Assembly: GCF_030269605.1 (NCBI RefSeq)
Contig: NZ_BSTQ01000003.1
Coordinates: 434,001-498,000, forward strand
Source: Lentzea sp. NBRC 105346
GTDB taxonomy: Bacteria; Actinomycetota; Actinomycetes; Mycobacteriales; Pseudonocardiaceae
Direction: 5' to 3'
Length of the DNA stretch: 64,000 nucleotides
Numbering within the stretch: position 1 is the first letter of the stretch; each line of letters opens with the position of its first letter. The translations under genes and the position numbers were made by a program. A model generated the notes under the pieces. The model did no database searches and was not told where the DNA came from. It saw only the letters and a program-made list of their open reading frames with translations. Shown piece by piece: positions 35,558 through 44,287 of the stretch.

Positions 35558-36838
35558 TCACTCGGGCTTGGGCTCGAACTCCCCGGACCGGTCGGGGGCC
35601 GCGGCCAGCAGCGACGCGGGCCGCACCGCCAGCGAACCGAAACGCGAGCGCGCCTGGTCCGCGGCCTGCTCGGCCTCCCGCCAGCCGCGCTCCGGCGCGT
35701 CCAGCAGCAGTTGTTCCGAGCCCTCCGCGCCGACCAACTGCTCGACCCGCACCCCGATCAACCGCACGGCACCCGGCGGCACCTGCGTGTCCAGCAGCTC
35801 CGCCGCGGTCCGGTACACCTCCTGCGTCACGTCGGTCGGCACGCGCAACGTCCGCGATCGCGTGATCGTCGTGAAGTCCGAGAACCGCACCTTGATCGAC
35901 ACGGTTCGGCCGCGCAAACCCTTGGCGCGCAACGAGGACGCCGACCGCTCGGCCAGCCGGAGCAGCTCACGCCGCAACAACGAACGGTCGTAGTGGTCGA
36001 CCTCGAACGTCTCCTCGGCGCCGATCGACTTCTCCCGGTGCTCGGGCACCACCTTGCGGTCGTCGTGCCCCTGCGCCAACGAGAAAAGGTGCTCGGCCAG
36101 CGCCACACCGATCATCCGCCGCAGCCTCGGCAACGGGGTGGCCGCCACGTCCGCGACGGTCTCCAGACCCGCATGCGCAAGCCGTTCCGCCGTCTTCGCC
36201 CCGACGCCCCACAACGCCGACACCGGCAACGGGTGCAGGAAGTCGAGCACCGCGTCGCGCGGCACCACCATCATCCCGTCCGGCTTGCACATCCCGGACG
36301 CCAGCTTCGCCAGGAACTTCGTCGGCCCCACGCCCACCGAGCACGTGACGCCCTGCAACTCGAACACCCGCTGCCGGATCAGCTGACCCACCCCGCCGGA
36401 CGTGAGCCCCAGCCGCCGCAACGCTCCCCCGACGTCCAGGAACGCCTCGTCCAGCGACAGCGGCTCGACCAGCGGCGTGACGTCACGAAAGATCGCCATG
36501 ACCGCACGCGACACCTCGGTGTACAGCGGGAACTGCGGCGGCAGGTACACCGCGTGCGGCGCCAGCCTGCGCGCGTGCGCCGTCGGCATCGCGGACCGCA
36601 CGCCGTACTCGCGGGCGAGGTAGTTCGCCGAGCAGACCACCCCGCGGCCGCCGACCCCGCCCACGACGACCGGAACGGACTCAAGCTCGGGGCGTTCGCG
36701 GATCTCGACCGACGCGTAGAAGGCGTCCATGTCGACGTGCAGCATCGGGCAACCGGTGTCGTCGGGCCACGACCCGTCGCGCGCCAGGAAACGGTCGCGC
36801 AGCCCGCGCGGCAGGTTCGCGCTGCGCCCCACGACCAC
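35558..36838 (-). CDS. dinB: DNA polymerase IV (Y family)
   Basis: An error-prone translesion polymerase of 426 residues. The catalytic carboxylates lie in LHVDMDAFYASVE and EPLSLDEAFLDV, and the little-finger region contains FEVDHYDRSLLRREL. The C-terminal tail lacks a clear QxxLF-type clamp motif, although SEQLLLD could serve as one. It starts with GTG 10 bp below a LexA operator, so it is expected to be SOS-induced. The symbol dinB is used in the polymerase sense, not the DinB/DUF664 fold. Confidence 0.94.
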   Translation of the reverse strand: MVVGRSANLPRGLRDRFLARDGSWPDDTGCPMLHVDMDAFYASVEIRERPELESVPVVVGGVGGRGVVCSANYLAREYGVRSAMPTAHARRLAPHAVYLPPQFPLYTEVSRAVMAIFRDVTPLVEPLSLDEAFLDVGGALRRLGLTSGGVGQLIRQRVFELQGVTCSVGVGPTKFLAKLASGMCKPDGMMVVPRDAVLDFLHPLPVSALWGVGAKTAERLAHAGLETVADVAATPLPRLRRMIGVALAEHLFSLAQGHDDRKVVPEHREKSIGAEETFEVDHYDRSLLRRELLRLAERSASSLRAKGLRGRTVSIKVRFSDFTTITRSRTLRVPTDVTQEVYRTAAELLDTQVPPGAVRLIGVRVEQLVGAEGSEQLLLDAPERGWREAEQAADQARSRFGSLAVRPASLLAAAPDRSGEFEPKPE

Positions 36839-36848
36839 CCCCGAAAGC

Positions 36849-36864
36849 TAGAACACCCGTTCGA
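36849..36864 (-). promoter_or_regulatory. LexA (SOS) box of DNA polymerase IV
   Basis: Read toward the gene, TCGAACGGGTGTTCTA matches the actinobacterial LexA palindrome TCGAAC-N4-GTTCGA at 11 of 12 defined positions. It lies 10 bp upstream of the dinB start, where bound LexA would block transcription. Confidence 0.8.
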
Positions 36865-36869
36865 ACATC

Positions 36870-37970
36870 CTACAGGCCGTAGACGCGCCGGGCGTTCTCC
36901 GACGCGATCAGCCGCGCGATGCGCACGGCGTCGCGCTCGGTGAACGCGTCGTGCTTGAGCCCGAACGAGAGGAAGTCCGACAGCGCGTGCCGGAACAACA
37001 ACGCGCCCAGGTAGTACAGCTCCGCCAGCCCGAACGCGTCGGACGAGAAGAGGAACTTCCCGAACGGCACGATCTCCAGCGCCTCCTTGAACACGCGCGT
37101 CGCCTGGTGGCCCAGCGCGTGCGTCGCCAGCCCGAGATCGCAGTACACGTGCGGGAACACCTGCGCGAGATACCCCGCGTTGCGGTGGAACGGGTAGTTG
37201 TGCAGCAACATGATCGGCACGCCGCGCGACTCGGTGGCACGCAGGAAGTCGGTCAGCAGCAACGGATCGCAGCGGTGCAGGTCCGCGTCCGAGTCGCCGT
37301 ACCCGACGTGGAACTGCACCGGCAGCCCGCGTTCGATCGCCTCCCACACCAGGAACCGCGTCAACACCTCCGAGGCGCACCGCGAGCCGGACCACTCGTG
37401 CACCGCGCGCGCAACGTCCTCATCGGACGGACGCTCACCGCGCAGGGCGAGCCCGATCCGGTACGCCGCAACGGACTTCGCCCCCACGGCCGAAGAGGCG
37501 TGCAACCGGGAACGCACTTCGTCCGCGAACTCCCGCGGCCCCGTACCGGCCGCCTTCACCGCCTCGGCCAGCGTCTCCAGCCGCACGATCTCGAACGCGT
37601 CCGCGCCGTCGGCCAGCGCGCGCAGCTCGTCGTGCGCGAGCAGCCGGTCCGGCTGGAAGCCGCCGTCGACGAGGTAGGTCTGGATCCCGGTCGCGGTCAG
37701 GAACGTCCGGGACACCTCGGTGATGTGCAGCGAGTTCCGCCGTTCGAGGTACGCCTCCGGCGTGGCGTGCCGGGGCAGGTCCAGCAGCGGCGCGCACCAC
37801 TTGCGCACCGCGAGCCCGATGGACGAGTCGAACAGCGTCGTCCCGGGAGCGGCCGAGGAGGCCTCGGTGAGCAGCGACTCGAACTCGGCGCGGTCGCTGT
37901 CCGTCCGCAACACGCCATGGCAGTGGTGGTCGACCAGACCGAGTTCGGCGACGAACGGCAGGATGCCCAT
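36870..37970 (-). CDS. Amidohydrolase family 2 protein (FluG N-domain-like)
   Basis: A 366-residue TIM-barrel metal hydrolase. Metal ligands are visible as LVDHHCHGVL, QFHVGYGDSD, MLLHNYPFHRNAGYL and FSSDAFG. It diverges from a glutamine-synthetase-like ligase with 12 bp between the start codons. In eukaryotic FluG/NodGS proteins the same two domains are fused, so the pair probably works together, for example on a gamma-glutamyl compound. The substrate is unknown. The ATG at MGILPFVAELG gives a standard barrel. Confidence 0.85.
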   Translation of the reverse strand: MGILPFVAELGLVDHHCHGVLRTDSDRAEFESLLTEASSAAPGTTLFDSSIGLAVRKWCAPLLDLPRHATPEAYLERRNSLHITEVSRTFLTATGIQTYLVDGGFQPDRLLAHDELRALADGADAFEIVRLETLAEAVKAAGTGPREFADEVRSRLHASSAVGAKSVAAYRIGLALRGERPSDEDVARAVHEWSGSRCASEVLTRFLVWEAIERGLPVQFHVGYGDSDADLHRCDPLLLTDFLRATESRGVPIMLLHNYPFHRNAGYLAQVFPHVYCDLGLATHALGHQATRVFKEALEIVPFGKFLFSSDAFGLAELYYLGALLFRHALSDFLSFGLKHDAFTERDAVRIARLIASENARRVYGL

Positions 37971-37982
37971 ACCGTAAGCATC

Positions 37983-39302
37983 ATGGACTCTGCGGAACGG
38001 GACCAGCTCTTCGATCGGGCGACGGAGCTGTTCGACGGTTTGAACGCCCGCGACGTCGCCGCGATCGCGCTCACGTGGGTGGACAACAGCGGGATCACCA
38101 GGGTGAAGTCGGTGCCGCTGCGCCGGTTCGCGCACGCGGCCGCCTGGGGTGTCGGCGCGTCACCGGTGTTCGACGTCTTCCTCTTCGACGACTGGATCAT
38201 CACCGGGCGCCACGCGGGTGGACCGGTCGGCGACCTGCGCCTGCACCCCGACCTCGACCGGCTCACCGTGCTCGCCGGCCAGCCCGGCTGGGCGTGGGCG
38301 CCGGCGGACCGGCACGAGCAGGACGGCACGCCGTACGCGATGGACCAGCGCGGCGCCGCGAAACGGGCGGTCGCGCGGCTCGCGGAGCTCGGGTTCGCCG
38401 CCAAGGCGGGGTTCGAGATCGAGTGGGTCGTCGGCCGGCCGGGCACCGACGACTTCGTGCCCGCCTGCCAGGGCCCGGCCTACGGGCACACGCGGCAGGT
38501 CGAGCTGTCCGACTACTGCGCGGACCTGCTGCGCGCGCTGGACCAGCAGGACATCGCCGTGCTGCAGCTGCACCCCGAATACGCCGCGGGCCAGTTCGAA
38601 CTGTCGACCGAGCCGGAGGACGCGGTCGGCGCCGCGGACACGGCCGTGCTCGTGAAGGAGACGATCCGGGCCGTCAGCGCGCGGCACGGGATGCGCGCGT
38701 CCTTCTCCCCCAAGGTCGTCGTCGGCGGCGTCGGCAACGGCGGGCACCTGCACGTCAGCTTGTGGCGCGGCGAGACCAACCTGTTCGTGGACATGGCGCC
38801 GGAGGCGTCGGCGTTCAGCGCCGGCGTGCTCGCGCACCTGCCGGGGTTGTGCGCGATCGGGTGCCCGTCGCTGGCGAGCTACCTGCGGCTCGTGCCGTCG
38901 CACTGGGCGGGCGCGTACTCGGCGTGGGGCACGGAGAACCGTGAGACCGGGCTGCGGATGATCGAGGGACCGGGCGCGAACCTCGAGGTGAAGTGCTTCG
39001 ACCTCACGGCGAACCCCTATCTGGTGATCGCGGGCGTGCTCGGCGCCGGGATGGCCGGGCTCGCGGAGTCCCTGACACTGCCGGACCCTGTCACGGTCGA
39101 TCCGGTGACGCTTGAAGGTGTGCCGCGGCTGCCGACCACGCTCGTGGACGCGGTCGAGGAGTTCGAGAAGGACGCCGTGCTGGTCGAGACGTTCGGGGCG
39201 GAGCTGGCGGCGACGATCGCGGACGTGCGGCGCGGCGAGATCGAGCGGTACAAGGACGCCAGCCCGCAGGGCATCGCCAACGTCACCCGCTGGCGCCACT
39301 AA
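37983..39302 (+). CDS. Glutamine synthetase-like ligase (GlnA3/FluG C-domain type)
   Basis: A 439-residue type I glutamine synthetase homologue. It has the N-terminal beta-grasp region (ALTWVDNSGITRVKSVPL), metal-binding FEIEW, NGGHLHVSLW, and ENRETGLRMIEGPGANLEVK. It departs from housekeeping GlnA, lacking the adenylylation-site segment, so a gamma-glutamyl ligase for a polyamine or other amine is more likely. It diverges from the amidohydrolase and its stop overlaps the end of the convergent sigma factor gene by 4 bp. Confidence 0.88.
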   Translation: MDSAERDQLFDRATELFDGLNARDVAAIALTWVDNSGITRVKSVPLRRFAHAAAWGVGASPVFDVFLFDDWIITGRHAGGPVGDLRLHPDLDRLTVLAGQPGWAWAPADRHEQDGTPYAMDQRGAAKRAVARLAELGFAAKAGFEIEWVVGRPGTDDFVPACQGPAYGHTRQVELSDYCADLLRALDQQDIAVLQLHPEYAAGQFELSTEPEDAVGAADTAVLVKETIRAVSARHGMRASFSPKVVVGGVGNGGHLHVSLWRGETNLFVDMAPEASAFSAGVLAHLPGLCAIGCPSLASYLRLVPSHWAGAYSAWGTENRETGLRMIEGPGANLEVKCFDLTANPYLVIAGVLGAGMAGLAESLTLPDPVTVDPVTLEGVPRLPTTLVDAVEEFEKDAVLVETFGAELAATIADVRRGEIERYKDASPQGIANVTRWRH

Positions 39303-40327
39303 CCGGCCAGCTTGCGGCGCAACGTCGTGAGGGCGCGGTGCTGGGCCACCCGCACCGCGCCCGCCGTCGACCCGACCGCCTCGGCCGTCTCCTCCGCGGA
39401 CAGCCCCACGACGACCCGCAGCACGAGAATCTCGCGTTGCTTGTCCGGCAACAGCTTCAGCAGCTTGCTCATCTCGGCGGACAACTCCCCCTGCAACGCC
39501 CGCTGCTCCGGCCCCGCCTCCGTGACCGGACTCTCCGGCAGCTCCCACATCGACTCGGTCCGGTTGCGTGCGGCTGCTCGGTGCGCATCGGCCACCTTGT
39601 GCGCCGCGATCCCGTACACGAACGCCAGGAACGGGCGGCCCTGCTCGCGATAGGACGGCAGCGCCGACAGCACGGCGAGGCACACCTCCTGGGCCACATC
39701 GTCGGCCGTCTGCACCGAGCGGCCGATGCGGGCGCGGCAGTAGCGGACGATCAACGGCCGGATGCTCGCCAGCAGCCGTTCCACGGCCCTGCGGTCGCCC
39801 TCCACCGCAGCCCGGACCTGCTCGGCCACCTGTTCCGGGCGAACCGGCCTGAGCGGCACGGGATCGCCGGGCGACGCGGCGCGTTGCACCAGGGCGTCGA
39901 GGTCGGGTCCCCGCGCCTCCCGCGCCAGCGCCGCGACGGTGTCGTCGCCCAGCGACGACTCGCCGAGCAGCGCTTCCGAATCGGCGTCCATGGACGACAT
40001 CCAAGTGCTCCGGCGGTCAATTCGCGCGCTGTCGGGCGCGCGGAGGAATTTCGTGATCTCCGCGGGCCGCTCTTCTTCCGGCAACGCCCACACGCAGCAC
40101 TCGGCGAAGTACTCCGCCGCGGTCGGCTCACCCTTCCAGGCGCCGAACCGCTCGTATGCGGCCCACACGACCTCGGCAGGAACCACAGACGTCTCACGGT
40201 CCTCCAGCGTCCGCGTGACGAGGGCAAGGCCGTAGCCGAGCAGCCGGGCGAGGTATCCCCGCTCACCGGCACGCAGACGCTGGACGACGACGGCGTCCGC
40301 GCGAAGCCGGTCGGCTGAGTCGTCCAT
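39299..40327 (-). CDS. SigD/ShbA-like sigma factor with N-terminal extension
   Basis: A 342-residue protein whose last 170 residues are a sigma factor: region 2 with PLIVRYCRARIG, ADDVAQEVCLAVLSALP and RPFLAFVYGIAAHKVADAHR, and region 4 with LPDKQREILVLRVVVGLSAE then GAVRVAQHRAL. The first 150 residues (AERGYLARLLGYG..., AAYERFGAWKGEPT...) match no domain I know; an internal ATG at MSSMDADSE could make a shorter protein. It is the close paralogue of the next sigma gene, which lacks the extension. The ATG follows a G-rich SD. Confidence 0.85.
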   Translation of the reverse strand: MDDSADRLRADAVVVQRLRAGERGYLARLLGYGLALVTRTLEDRETSVVPAEVVWAAYERFGAWKGEPTAAEYFAECCVWALPEEERPAEITKFLRAPDSARIDRRSTWMSSMDADSEALLGESSLGDDTVAALAREARGPDLDALVQRAASPGDPVPLRPVRPEQVAEQVRAAVEGDRRAVERLLASIRPLIVRYCRARIGRSVQTADDVAQEVCLAVLSALPSYREQGRPFLAFVYGIAAHKVADAHRAAARNRTESMWELPESPVTEAGPEQRALQGELSAEMSKLLKLLPDKQREILVLRVVVGLSAEETAEAVGSTAGAVRVAQHRALTTLRRKLAG

Positions 40328-40442
40328 GACCAATGGGTCCCCGTGTAGTAGCGGCCGTTACACCTACCGCCTACTTACCTATGTCGTTTGGGGCCAGTAT
40401 CAAAACGTCGGAGACCGATCTAGTTTCGATAGCAAACATCTT

Positions 40443-41018
40443 TCACCCGATCGTGGCGTGCTGGGGGGCGAGTTCCTTGCGCAAACGGCCTAGTGCGCGG
40501 TGCTGAGCGACCCGGACTGCACCGGGCGTCGAGCCGATCATCTCGGCGGTCTCCTCGGCGGAGAGTCCCAGCACCACCCGGAGCACCAGGATTTCGCGCT
40601 GCTTCGCCGGCAACACACCCAGCAGCCGGCTCATCTCCTCGGCGCTCTCCAGGCGCAGGGCGCTCTGCTCCGGCCCCGGCTCGAGCTCCGGACCGTCCGG
40701 CACCTCGTCGACCGGCTCGGCCCGGTTGCGCGCGGCGGCGCGGTGCGAGTCGGCGACCTTGTGCGCCGCGATGCCGTAGACGAACGCGAGGAACGGCCGG
40801 CCCTGCTCGCGGTAGTTCGGCAACGAGGTCAGCACCGCCATGCAGACCTCCTGGGCGACGTCGTCCGCGGAGCTGTACGACCGCTCGAACCGACCTACCC
40901 GCGCGCGGCAGTACCGCACGATCAACGGCCTGATCAGCATCAAAAGCCGCTCGATCGACCGGCGATCACCCTGCACCGCCTGCGCGACCAGTGCGTCGGA
41001 TAAATCGGTGTGCTCCAT
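40443..41018 (-). CDS. SigD/ShbA-like RNA polymerase sigma factor
   Basis: A 191-residue sigma-70 family protein of the SigD/ShbA type. Region 2 reads LIVRYCRARVGRFERSYS and SADDVAQEVCMAVLTSLPNY. Region 4 is LPAKQREILVLRVVLGLSAE followed by STPGAVRVAQHRALGRLRK. In Streptomyces ShbA drives the principal sigma gene hrdB; whether this copy or its paralogue does so here is unknown. No anti-sigma factor gene is adjacent. It is transcribed in the same direction as the extended paralogue. Confidence 0.9.
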   Translation of the reverse strand: MEHTDLSDALVAQAVQGDRRSIERLLMLIRPLIVRYCRARVGRFERSYSSADDVAQEVCMAVLTSLPNYREQGRPFLAFVYGIAAHKVADSHRAAARNRAEPVDEVPDGPELEPGPEQSALRLESAEEMSRLLGVLPAKQREILVLRVVLGLSAEETAEMIGSTPGAVRVAQHRALGRLRKELAPQHATIG

Positions 41019-41115
41019 GCGCCGCTTCCCCTACGTCGGTGTGCTCGCTTGTGTGACGTGCGGCACCGGCGTTCTTATGCGGAAAGTAGGAAGTAGTTCC
41101 GAAAGCAAACGGGAT

Positions 41116-41832
41116 TCACCCGTTAGTGGCAACGATCACCGGTTGGTAATAGGCGGTATCCGGCCACAGGCAGTAATCGAAACCCGCTCGTTCCACCAAA
41201 GAGGTGAGTTCTGCGCGTGTGATCGCCCAGTACGTCGCGCGGTGCACTTCGACCCGCCAGGAGTCCGATTCGTGCAGCTGGAAGAGCTCCAGGTCGTAGC
41301 GGTCACCGTGCCAGTGCCAGAGCTGGAAGGTCACCACGCGGCCGGGACCCACCTGAGGAGGCGTCGAGATCGGGCGGTCCCGCAGCAACGCGTCGTAATC
41401 ACGCACGCTCAGAACGAGCCGCCCGCCGCGGCGCAGAACCCGGCGCATCTCCCCCAGCGCCTTCAGCACGTCTTCAGGATTCAGCAGGTGTGGCAACGCA
41501 TTGTCGGCCGCCAGCACCACGTCGAACTCGCCGTCGCGGAACGGCAACGCGCGCATGTCCGCGGCGAACGCAGGTACCCGCACACCGCGGGCCGAGGCCT
41601 CACGGGTCGCCCGCGCGGCCGCCGCCGGGCTGAGGTCGCTGCCGACGACGTCGTATCCACGCGACGCGAGGCCGATCGACTGCGTGCCGATGCCGCACGC
41701 GCAGTCCAGCACCCGCCCCGCCGGGCCGATCAGCTCCGACAGGACGCCGGCCTGGTAGGCGATGCCGGCGTCCCAGTCGCCGAACATCAGGTGGTAACTG
41801 GCCGACAGATCGTCGTAGAACCGTCCGGTCAC
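41116..41832 (-). CDS. SAM-dependent class I methyltransferase
   Basis: A 238-residue Rossmann methyltransferase. Motif I is VLDCACGIGTQSIGLASRG, followed by VVGSDLSPAAAARA and FDVVLAADNALPHLL, close to small-molecule methyltransferases of the glycine/sarcosine type. The GTG start overlaps the stop of the upstream orphan gene by 4 bp, so the two are translated together. The substrate is unknown. Confidence 0.88.
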   Translation of the reverse strand: MTGRFYDDLSASYHLMFGDWDAGIAYQAGVLSELIGPAGRVLDCACGIGTQSIGLASRGYDVVGSDLSPAAAARATREASARGVRVPAFAADMRALPFRDGEFDVVLAADNALPHLLNPEDVLKALGEMRRVLRRGGRLVLSVRDYDALLRDRPISTPPQVGPGRVVTFQLWHWHGDRYDLELFQLHESDSWRVEVHRATYWAITRAELTSLVERAGFDYCLWPDTAYYQPVIVATNG

Positions 41833-42461
41833 GCCCCCAGTGTCACCGCGACATCGCCTCCGGGCAGCCGCATCAGGTGCCGGTGGTCCCGCGTGAACGG
41901 CGGCTGGTCCTGGCACAACTGCATCGCGGCGCGCGCGCTGCGGGCCAACGTGAACGCGAGCGCGTCCCAGCCCTGGCAGTCGCCGCGACATCGCCCGGCG
42001 ACGGCGAACGTCAGCGCCTGCGTCAGCGCGCAGTACAACCGATCCCCCGCCGGTCCGCGGTAGACCGGATGACCGGGATCCCAGCGCAGGGCCGTCGTGC
42101 GCCCCAGCGCGAAGTCGAACAGGGCGCTGGCGGCCATCAGGAGCTCCGAGGACGGTCGCATGTGGTCCATCACGTCCAGATAGGCGACCAGGACACCGCT
42201 GAGGAACACGGCCGCGTCGTCGTCACCGCGGACGCGCACGATGCCGAGCCGCTCGTCCGTCTCGTCCGTCTCGTCCATGAAGCCCATCACGGGACAGCGG
42301 CCGACGAGGCCGTCACCGGCGAGCGCGGCCCGCACCCACACGCGGTCCTGCGAGTGCAGCACCCGGTCGTCCAGACCGAGTCTCGTGAGCCGCCGGGCCG
42401 CACCGGTGATGTCCACGGGCAGCAGTTCCGGAGGCAGTAGCTTGAGCCGCGCGACCGACAA
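41829..42461 (-). CDS. Hypothetical protein coupled to a methyltransferase
   Basis: A 210-residue soluble protein of no family I recognise. It contains an unusual DETDETDER acidic repeat, a hydrophobic patch AAVFLSGVLVAYLDVMDHM and paired cysteines in GRCRGDCQGWD. The start is a TTG with AAGGAG eight bases upstream. It is translationally coupled to the methyltransferase, which suggests a joint function. Confidence 0.65.
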   Translation of the reverse strand: MSVARLKLLPPELLPVDITGAARRLTRLGLDDRVLHSQDRVWVRAALAGDGLVGRCPVMGFMDETDETDERLGIVRVRGDDDAAVFLSGVLVAYLDVMDHMRPSSELLMAASALFDFALGRTTALRWDPGHPVYRGPAGDRLYCALTQALTFAVAGRCRGDCQGWDALAFTLARSARAAMQLCQDQPPFTRDHRHLMRLPGGDVAVTLGA

Positions 42462-42684
42462 ACGCCACGCTCCTTCGACGGAATGAGAACCGCCGCTCGG
42501 ATCGCCCGTGTCACTCGGTTGGCGGTTTACGCGCCCTCAGTCCAGCAAGATCGACATGCCGGGGTCAACGACCCCGATGAGGCCGACAGTCAACGGACAG
42601 GCTGACCGACATGCACGCAACAGGATCGGCGGATGCCGTGGCAACAGGGGGTGAACGGAACGTGGTCCGCCGTTCCAATTGGCC

Positions 42685-43404
42685 CTAGCGGCGGGCGAGA
42701 ACGTGCAGCCGAGCGGCCACATCCCGCAGCGGCGGCCGGGTCGCGGCGGCGAGCTCCAGTTCGACCAACGCCTCCGCGGCACCGGGGCTCGCGTCGAGCA
42801 CCGCACCGGGCACGAGGTCCGCGACGACACCGTGGCCCTGCAGCAGCTCCACGGTCAGGCCGGCCTTCTCGACCAGCGCCTCCAGCCCGGCCACGTCGAA
42901 GCGGCGCAGCAGCGGGTCACGGGTGCCCGCGAGCTGGCCCGCGTCGTCGTCCAGCAACCGCCGGGCGTCGACGATCCGGCCCGCGATCGCGCGGTGCAGG
43001 ATCGCGGCGAACCGGTTCGCGACCAACACGGACACCGCGCCACCTGCGGCAACGCTCGCGGCGAGCGCCCGCAGCGAGGTCTCGGCGTCGTCGACGACCT
43101 CGAGCAGGCCGTGCGCGAGCACTAGGTCGGCGGCCCCGGCGGGCACGAGGTCACTGAGCGCGTCGGTGTCGCCCTGGACGGCGTTGATGGTCACCCCGGC
43201 GTCGCGAGCGCGGCTGGCCAGCGTGGCCAGCGCGTTCGGGCTCGGGTCGATGACCGTGACGTCGCAGCCGGCCACGGCCAGGGGCACGGCCCACACGCCG
43301 CTGCCGCCGCCGACGTCCAGCACACGGGGTGCGTCACCACCCCGGCGGGCGCGTGCGGCGGCCAGCTCGGTGTCGAGCACCCTCTGTACGGCGTCCGGTC
43401 GCAT
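42685..43404 (-). CDS. SAM-dependent methyltransferase (SmtA/CmoM-like)
   Basis: A 239-residue methyltransferase with VLDVGGGSGVWAVPLAVAG (motif I), VTVIDPSPNALATLA and ADLVLAHGLLEVV. The C-terminal half has a conserved-looking basic region DARRLLDDD. It resembles actinobacterial SmtA-type proteins. It diverges from parA with 34 bp between start codons. About 220 bp follow before the next gene, including a small GGGGTC-AAC-GACCCC hairpin at 42561-42575. Confidence 0.85.
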   Translation of the reverse strand: MRPDAVQRVLDTELAAARARRGGDAPRVLDVGGGSGVWAVPLAVAGCDVTVIDPSPNALATLASRARDAGVTINAVQGDTDALSDLVPAGAADLVLAHGLLEVVDDAETSLRALAASVAAGGAVSVLVANRFAAILHRAIAGRIVDARRLLDDDAGQLAGTRDPLLRRFDVAGLEALVEKAGLTVELLQGHGVVADLVPGAVLDASPGAAEALVELELAAATRPPLRDVAARLHVLARR

Positions 43405-43438
43405 GGCACTAAAGGGTAGGGGTCGTAGGCTGCACCCC

Positions 43439-44287
43439 GTGCATACGGTCTCCGTGCTCAGCCTCAAGGGTGGCGTAGGCAAGACGACGGTGGTGCTCGG
43501 CCTCGCGTCGGCCGCCCTCCGCCGGGGCGTCCGCACGCTCGTCATCGACCTCGATCCGCAGTGCAACGCCACGTCCACGCTAGAACCCGACGACACCGAG
43601 ACGAGCATCTACGAAGTCCTCCAGGACCCGTCGCCGGAGAACCTGGAGAAGGCGATCCGGCCCAGCCAGTGGGGCGAGGGCGTCGACGTGCTCGCCGGCT
43701 CCGAGAGCGCCGAGCTGCTCAACCACCCCGATCCGGGTGAGTCCCGCCTCGGGAAGCTCCGCGAGGCGCTGCGCACGTTGCGCGAGATGTACGACGAGTT
43801 CCCGTACCAGCTCGTCCTGCTCGACTGCCCGCCGTCGCTGGGGCAGCTGACCAGGTCGGCGCTGGTCGCCGCGGACCGCGCGCTGCTGGTGACCGAGCCC
43901 ACGATGTTCGCGGTCGCCGGCGTGCAGCGGGCGTTCGAGGCGGTGCAGAACGAGCGGGAGAACAACGCGGACCTGCAGCCGCTCGGCGTCGTGGTGAACC
44001 GCGTGCGGCCGCGGTCGCACGAGCACCAGTTCCGCATCGAGGAGCTGCGCGACATCTTCGGGCCGCTGGTGATGCCGGTGGCGCTGCCGGACCGGCTCGC
44101 GGTGCAGCAGGCGCAGGGCGCGTGCATGCCGATCCACGAGTGGGGCACGCCCGGCGCCCGCGAGGTCGCGCTCGCGTTCAACCTGCTGCTCGCGCGGATC
44201 CTGCGGGTCTCGCGCAGCCGCCGCCGCGCGGTCCACGCCGACTTCGACGACGAGGAGATCCAAGAGGCGGTGGATGCCCGAGGGTGA
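43439..44287 (+). CDS. ParA family ATPase (orphan)
   Basis: A 282-residue deviant Walker ATPase. LKGGVGKTTVVLGLASAAL is the P-loop with the signature lysine, TLVIDLDPQCNATSTL is the A' motif and LVLLDCPPSLGQLTRSALV is Walker B. There is no parB neighbour, so it is an orphan ParA/MinD-like protein of the kind conserved next to nei2 in relatives. GTG start; its end overlaps nei2 by 14 bp. Confidence 0.9.
   Translation: MHTVSVLSLKGGVGKTTVVLGLASAALRRGVRTLVIDLDPQCNATSTLEPDDTETSIYEVLQDPSPENLEKAIRPSQWGEGVDVLAGSESAELLNHPDPGESRLGKLREALRTLREMYDEFPYQLVLLDCPPSLGQLTRSALVAADRALLVTEPTMFAVAGVQRAFEAVQNERENNADLQPLGVVVNRVRPRSHEHQFRIEELRDIFGPLVMPVALPDRLAVQQAQGACMPIHEWGTPGAREVALAFNLLLARILRVSRSRRRAVHADFDDEEIQEAVDARG

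Noticed and set aside
38160-40004. Minus-strand frame of 614 codons opposite the glutamine-synthetase-like gene
   Set aside because: Shadow frame crossing a well-supported gene and part of the sigma factor gene in another frame.
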